From positions 1 through 7,911 of the forward strand of contig JAAYHP010000602.1 in assembly GCA_012735355.1 (NCBI GenBank): a DNA stretch of 7,911 bases. Reading direction: 5' to 3'. Positions 6,442-7,911 of this stretch are shown here, piece by piece; within the stretch, counting starts at the first letter, position 1, and every line of letters begins with the position of its first letter. The notes below the pieces were generated by a model that made no database searches, was not told where the DNA came from, and was given only the letters and a program-made list of their open reading frames with translations. The translations under genes and the position numbers were made by a program. This stretch comes from Lysinibacillus sp. Lineage in GTDB: Bacteria > Bacillota > Bacilli > Bacillales_A > Planococcaceae.

Positions 6442-6661
6442 GTATGCTCGTGGTTCCACCCTTCTTCCTTCCGAAAACGAATTTCAGACGAAGCTCTAGG
6501 TCGGATTAACGGTCCGAGGCCGTTAGCGGATTCGCCCCGCTAATGCTCCGAGGTAGTAAAGATTTGCGTCGTACTAGGAAACTTCCAGCCAAGGTTTCCC
6601 TCTCTTTAAGCCGTTTCACAAACTTCGTGTCCTCATCTAAGCTTTACGAATTATTCATTAC
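6406..6661 (-). promoter_or_regulatory. Threonine-specific T-box riboswitch of thrS
   Basis: This leader senses uncharged tRNA-Thr and allows transcription into thrS when threonyl-tRNA is short. The T-box AAGGGTGGAACCACG lies at 6463-6449; its TGGA would pair with a tRNA ending UCCA. Stem I has a base of GAGG/CCTC (6634-6631 with 6553-6550), the AGAGAG box (6605-6600) and a distal hairpin GGAAAC/GTTTCC (6599-6594 with 6582-6577) containing GGCTGGAA. The specifier is most likely ACT (6557-6555) followed by A. ACC directly after it is an alternative, and both are Thr codons. Between Stem I and the T-box are strong hairpins such as TTAGCGG/CCGCTAA (6543-6537 with 6529-6523). Antiterminator and terminator share the CCCTT segment. 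Confidence 0.93.
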
Positions 6662-6667
6662 AAAGAA

Positions 6668-6696
6668 AGTATACGCCGAGAATTTCAGAAATGCAA
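6668..6696 (-). promoter_or_regulatory. Possible sigma-A promoter of thrS
   Basis: On the minus strand a -10 box TATACT (6673-6668) lies 17 nt after TTGCAT (6696-6691), a weak -35 match. The predicted start near 6661 sits just ahead of T-box Stem I, as expected. It is the best candidate seen between dnaI and the leader. Confidence 0.5.
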
Positions 6697-6720
6697 CTAT
6701 CGAATTACACTATTCGACAA

Positions 6721-7665
6721 TTAATGTCTGCGGTTTTCCCCACCCATTTGAATAGGAATTGTTACTGCTTTAATTCGCTCCATAATTCGAGCAGCTTTTA
6801 CAACTTCCACATCACCTTTCGAGTTCTGCGCCAAATGATGTTCTAATTCGTCGTAGTTAAAATTCGACGTAATAAATGTAGGAAGTTGTTCACTCATTCG
6901 ATAGTGGAAAATTGTTCCTAAAATTTCATCCCTCGTCCAGCTTGATAATGTTTCAGCACCGATATCATCAAGCATTAACACCGGAGCTTGTTTCACATAA
7001 TCAACTTTTTCTTGCAACGTTTGATCGTGGATGGAATTTTTCAATTCCCGAAAAAATTCTGGAACGAAAACGACCACCGTTTGCACTTTTAAGCTGGCAA
7101 GTTCATTGGCAATCGCTCCTAATACAAAGGATTTCCCAACACCGAATTGGCCATACAAATAAAAACCTTTTTTCGGCAGTTCCCCGGTATTTTTATAATG
7201 GGCGATGAAGTCCGCAGCATAATTGGCGATTTCTACTCTAGAAGTATTATCAATATATAAATCTTTTAACGTTGCAGACAATACATCTTTCGGCATATGC
7301 ATACTGGAAATCATTGATTCAATTTCTCTACGTTCATCCTCAATGATTTTTTGCTGACAGCGTTCATATTCCACATCAATCGTATTTTGTGAAATGTATA
7401 ATTTCGGCACAAAACCCTTTAAATAGTTCGTGCATTTTTCTGTTGAACCGCAATTACAGCATTCCCTCGATTGGCTAATAAATTCATAAAGTTTCGGTAA
7501 ACTCCGATCCACCATCTCTTTATTTACAACGTCATCATGTTGTGCTAAAAACGCCTGCACATCTGGATGTTCTAAAATTTCGTTGCGAATGGCATTGTAT
7601 CTCTCTTGAAAGGATGGAATTTGCACTTTTTCTAAAGATTTTTTGATCGATTCGATTGTTCTCAC
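6721..7665 (-). CDS. dnaI: DnaI, primosomal helicase loader ATPase
   Basis: AAA+ ATPase that loads the replicative helicase (DnaC in Bacillus) at origins and restart sites together with DnaB and DnaD. The product is 314 residues against 311 in Bacillus subtilis. The N-terminal helicase-binding part carries a cysteine cluster (Cys69, 70, 72 and 78, plus Cys103) that fits the zinc-binding module of DnaI. The ATPase part has Walker A GQFGVGKS (172-179), Walker B VLMLDD (229-234), sensor 1 TSN (266-268) and a conserved arginine region AARIMERI (291-298). It ends GGENRRH. Translation starts at GTG 7665, directly abutting the TAG of dnaB. Only a weak GGGTAGGTG-like site is present, so it is probably coupled to dnaB translation. 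Confidence 0.96.
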   Translation of the reverse strand: MRTIESIKKSLEKVQIPSFQERYNAIRNEILEHPDVQAFLAQHDDVVNKEMVDRSLPKLYEFISQSRECCNCGSTEKCTNYLKGFVPKLYISQNTIDVEYERCQQKIIEDERREIESMISSMHMPKDVLSATLKDLYIDNTSRVEIANYAADFIAHYKNTGELPKKGFYLYGQFGVGKSFVLGAIANELASLKVQTVVVFVPEFFRELKNSIHDQTLQEKVDYVKQAPVLMLDDIGAETLSSWTRDEILGTIFHYRMSEQLPTFITSNFNYDELEHHLAQNSKGDVEVVKAARIMERIKAVTIPIQMGGENRRH

Positions 7666-7911
7666 CTACCCGTCATGCACGCCAAGTTTTTGCAATATTT
7701 TTTGTCGCTCTTGTTCAAAATTCACCGCATCAGATAGTTCGTTTTCTCTTTTCGCTTCATTCCGTTTATAAAACCATTCAGGAACTTTTTCTTCTCGGCC
7801 TTTTTTAAATGGTTGTTTTTTATAACTACTAGAAGATGAAGTTGTAGATTTTTTCGCTTCATTTTCAAGTTTCCATTTATTATATTGATCCCGTTCTGTT
7901 CGAGCAAGTTC
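7666..7911 (-). CDS. dnaB: DnaB, replication initiation / membrane attachment protein (C-terminal 81 residues)
   Basis: Only the 3' end is present; the gene enters from the right edge. The frame reads 81 codons, starting ELARTERDQYNKWKLENEA, then a Lys/Ser-rich low-complexity stretch, then VPEWFYKRNEA and a charged helix ending LQKLGVHDG before TAG at 7668-7666. VPEWF after a flexible linker, followed at once by dnaI, fits the C-terminus of the Bacillus DnaB protein. That protein works with DnaD and DnaI to load the helicase and is not the helicase itself. The stop codon abuts the GTG start of dnaI, indicating one transcript and likely translational coupling. The identification leans partly on synteny because the conserved domains are outside the window. 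Confidence 0.85.
   Translation of the reverse strand, partial: ELARTERDQYNKWKLENEAKKSTTSSSSSYKKQPFKKGREEKVPEWFYKRNEAKRENELSDAVNFEQERQKILQKLGVHDG

Noticed and set aside
6256..6459. 67-codon open frame on the minus strand across the T-box terminator and repeat
   Set aside because: Its content is the riboswitch and the palindromic repeat; no ribosome site and no recognisable protein.
6700..6717. Perfect 6-bp hairpin TCGAAT/ATTCGA after dnaI as a terminator
   Set aside because: It is AT-rich and not followed by a T-tract; at most a weak structure at the 3' end of dnaI.
7722..7907. 61-codon minus-strand frame at the right edge
   Set aside because: It is a shifted frame of dnaB; the frame ending at TAG 7666 gives the recognisable VPEWF-containing C-terminus and abuts dnaI.

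Overview
The window looks like chromosomal DNA from a low-GC Gram-positive bacterium of the order Bacillales (Bacillaceae or Planococcaceae type). The evidence is the dnaB-dnaI-thrS-infC-rpmI-rplT-ysdA gene order, protein sequences close to Bacillus orthologues as I remember them, strong AGGAGG-type ribosome binding sites, a T-box leader on thrS, an L20 leader on infC, and an infC gene starting at ATT. I cannot name the species. Every gene I can support is on the minus strand, so transcription runs from high to low coordinates.

Layout in transcription order: the 3' end of dnaB (7911-7666) abuts dnaI (7665-6721); both are helicase-loading proteins for replication initiation. Next come a probable promoter and a threonine T-box leader (about 6661-6406) ending in an intrinsic terminator. 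A 113-bp GC-rich repeat with inverted ends (6405-6293) is inserted right after the terminator's U-tract. Then comes thrS (6230-4299). A near-consensus sigma-A promoter (4289-4261) and an L20-type attenuator leader precede infC (4011-3496), rpmI (3465-3265) and rplT (3209-2850), which end at an intrinsic terminator. ysdA (2765-2502) follows, then a probable molybdate importer: a MalK/MsmX-type ATPase (2433-1351), modA (1330-557) and modB (576 to beyond position 1).

The most striking feature is that two essential translation genes in this short stretch, thrS and rpmI, each carry one in-frame TAA. Otherwise both are full-length and in frame. Both stops replace a codon that is lysine in the Bacillus orthologues, and both lie in the same 15-nt context, AC(T/A)GGTTAATT(G/C)AAA. 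That coincidence suggests one shared cause: most simply a systematic base-calling or consensus error, and less likely a biological cause such as readthrough or shared mutation. The second point is the repeat inserted in the thrS 5' UTR just downstream of the T-box terminator. I see no phage, CRISPR, defence or other clearly new multi-gene system; the rest is conserved housekeeping and transport.
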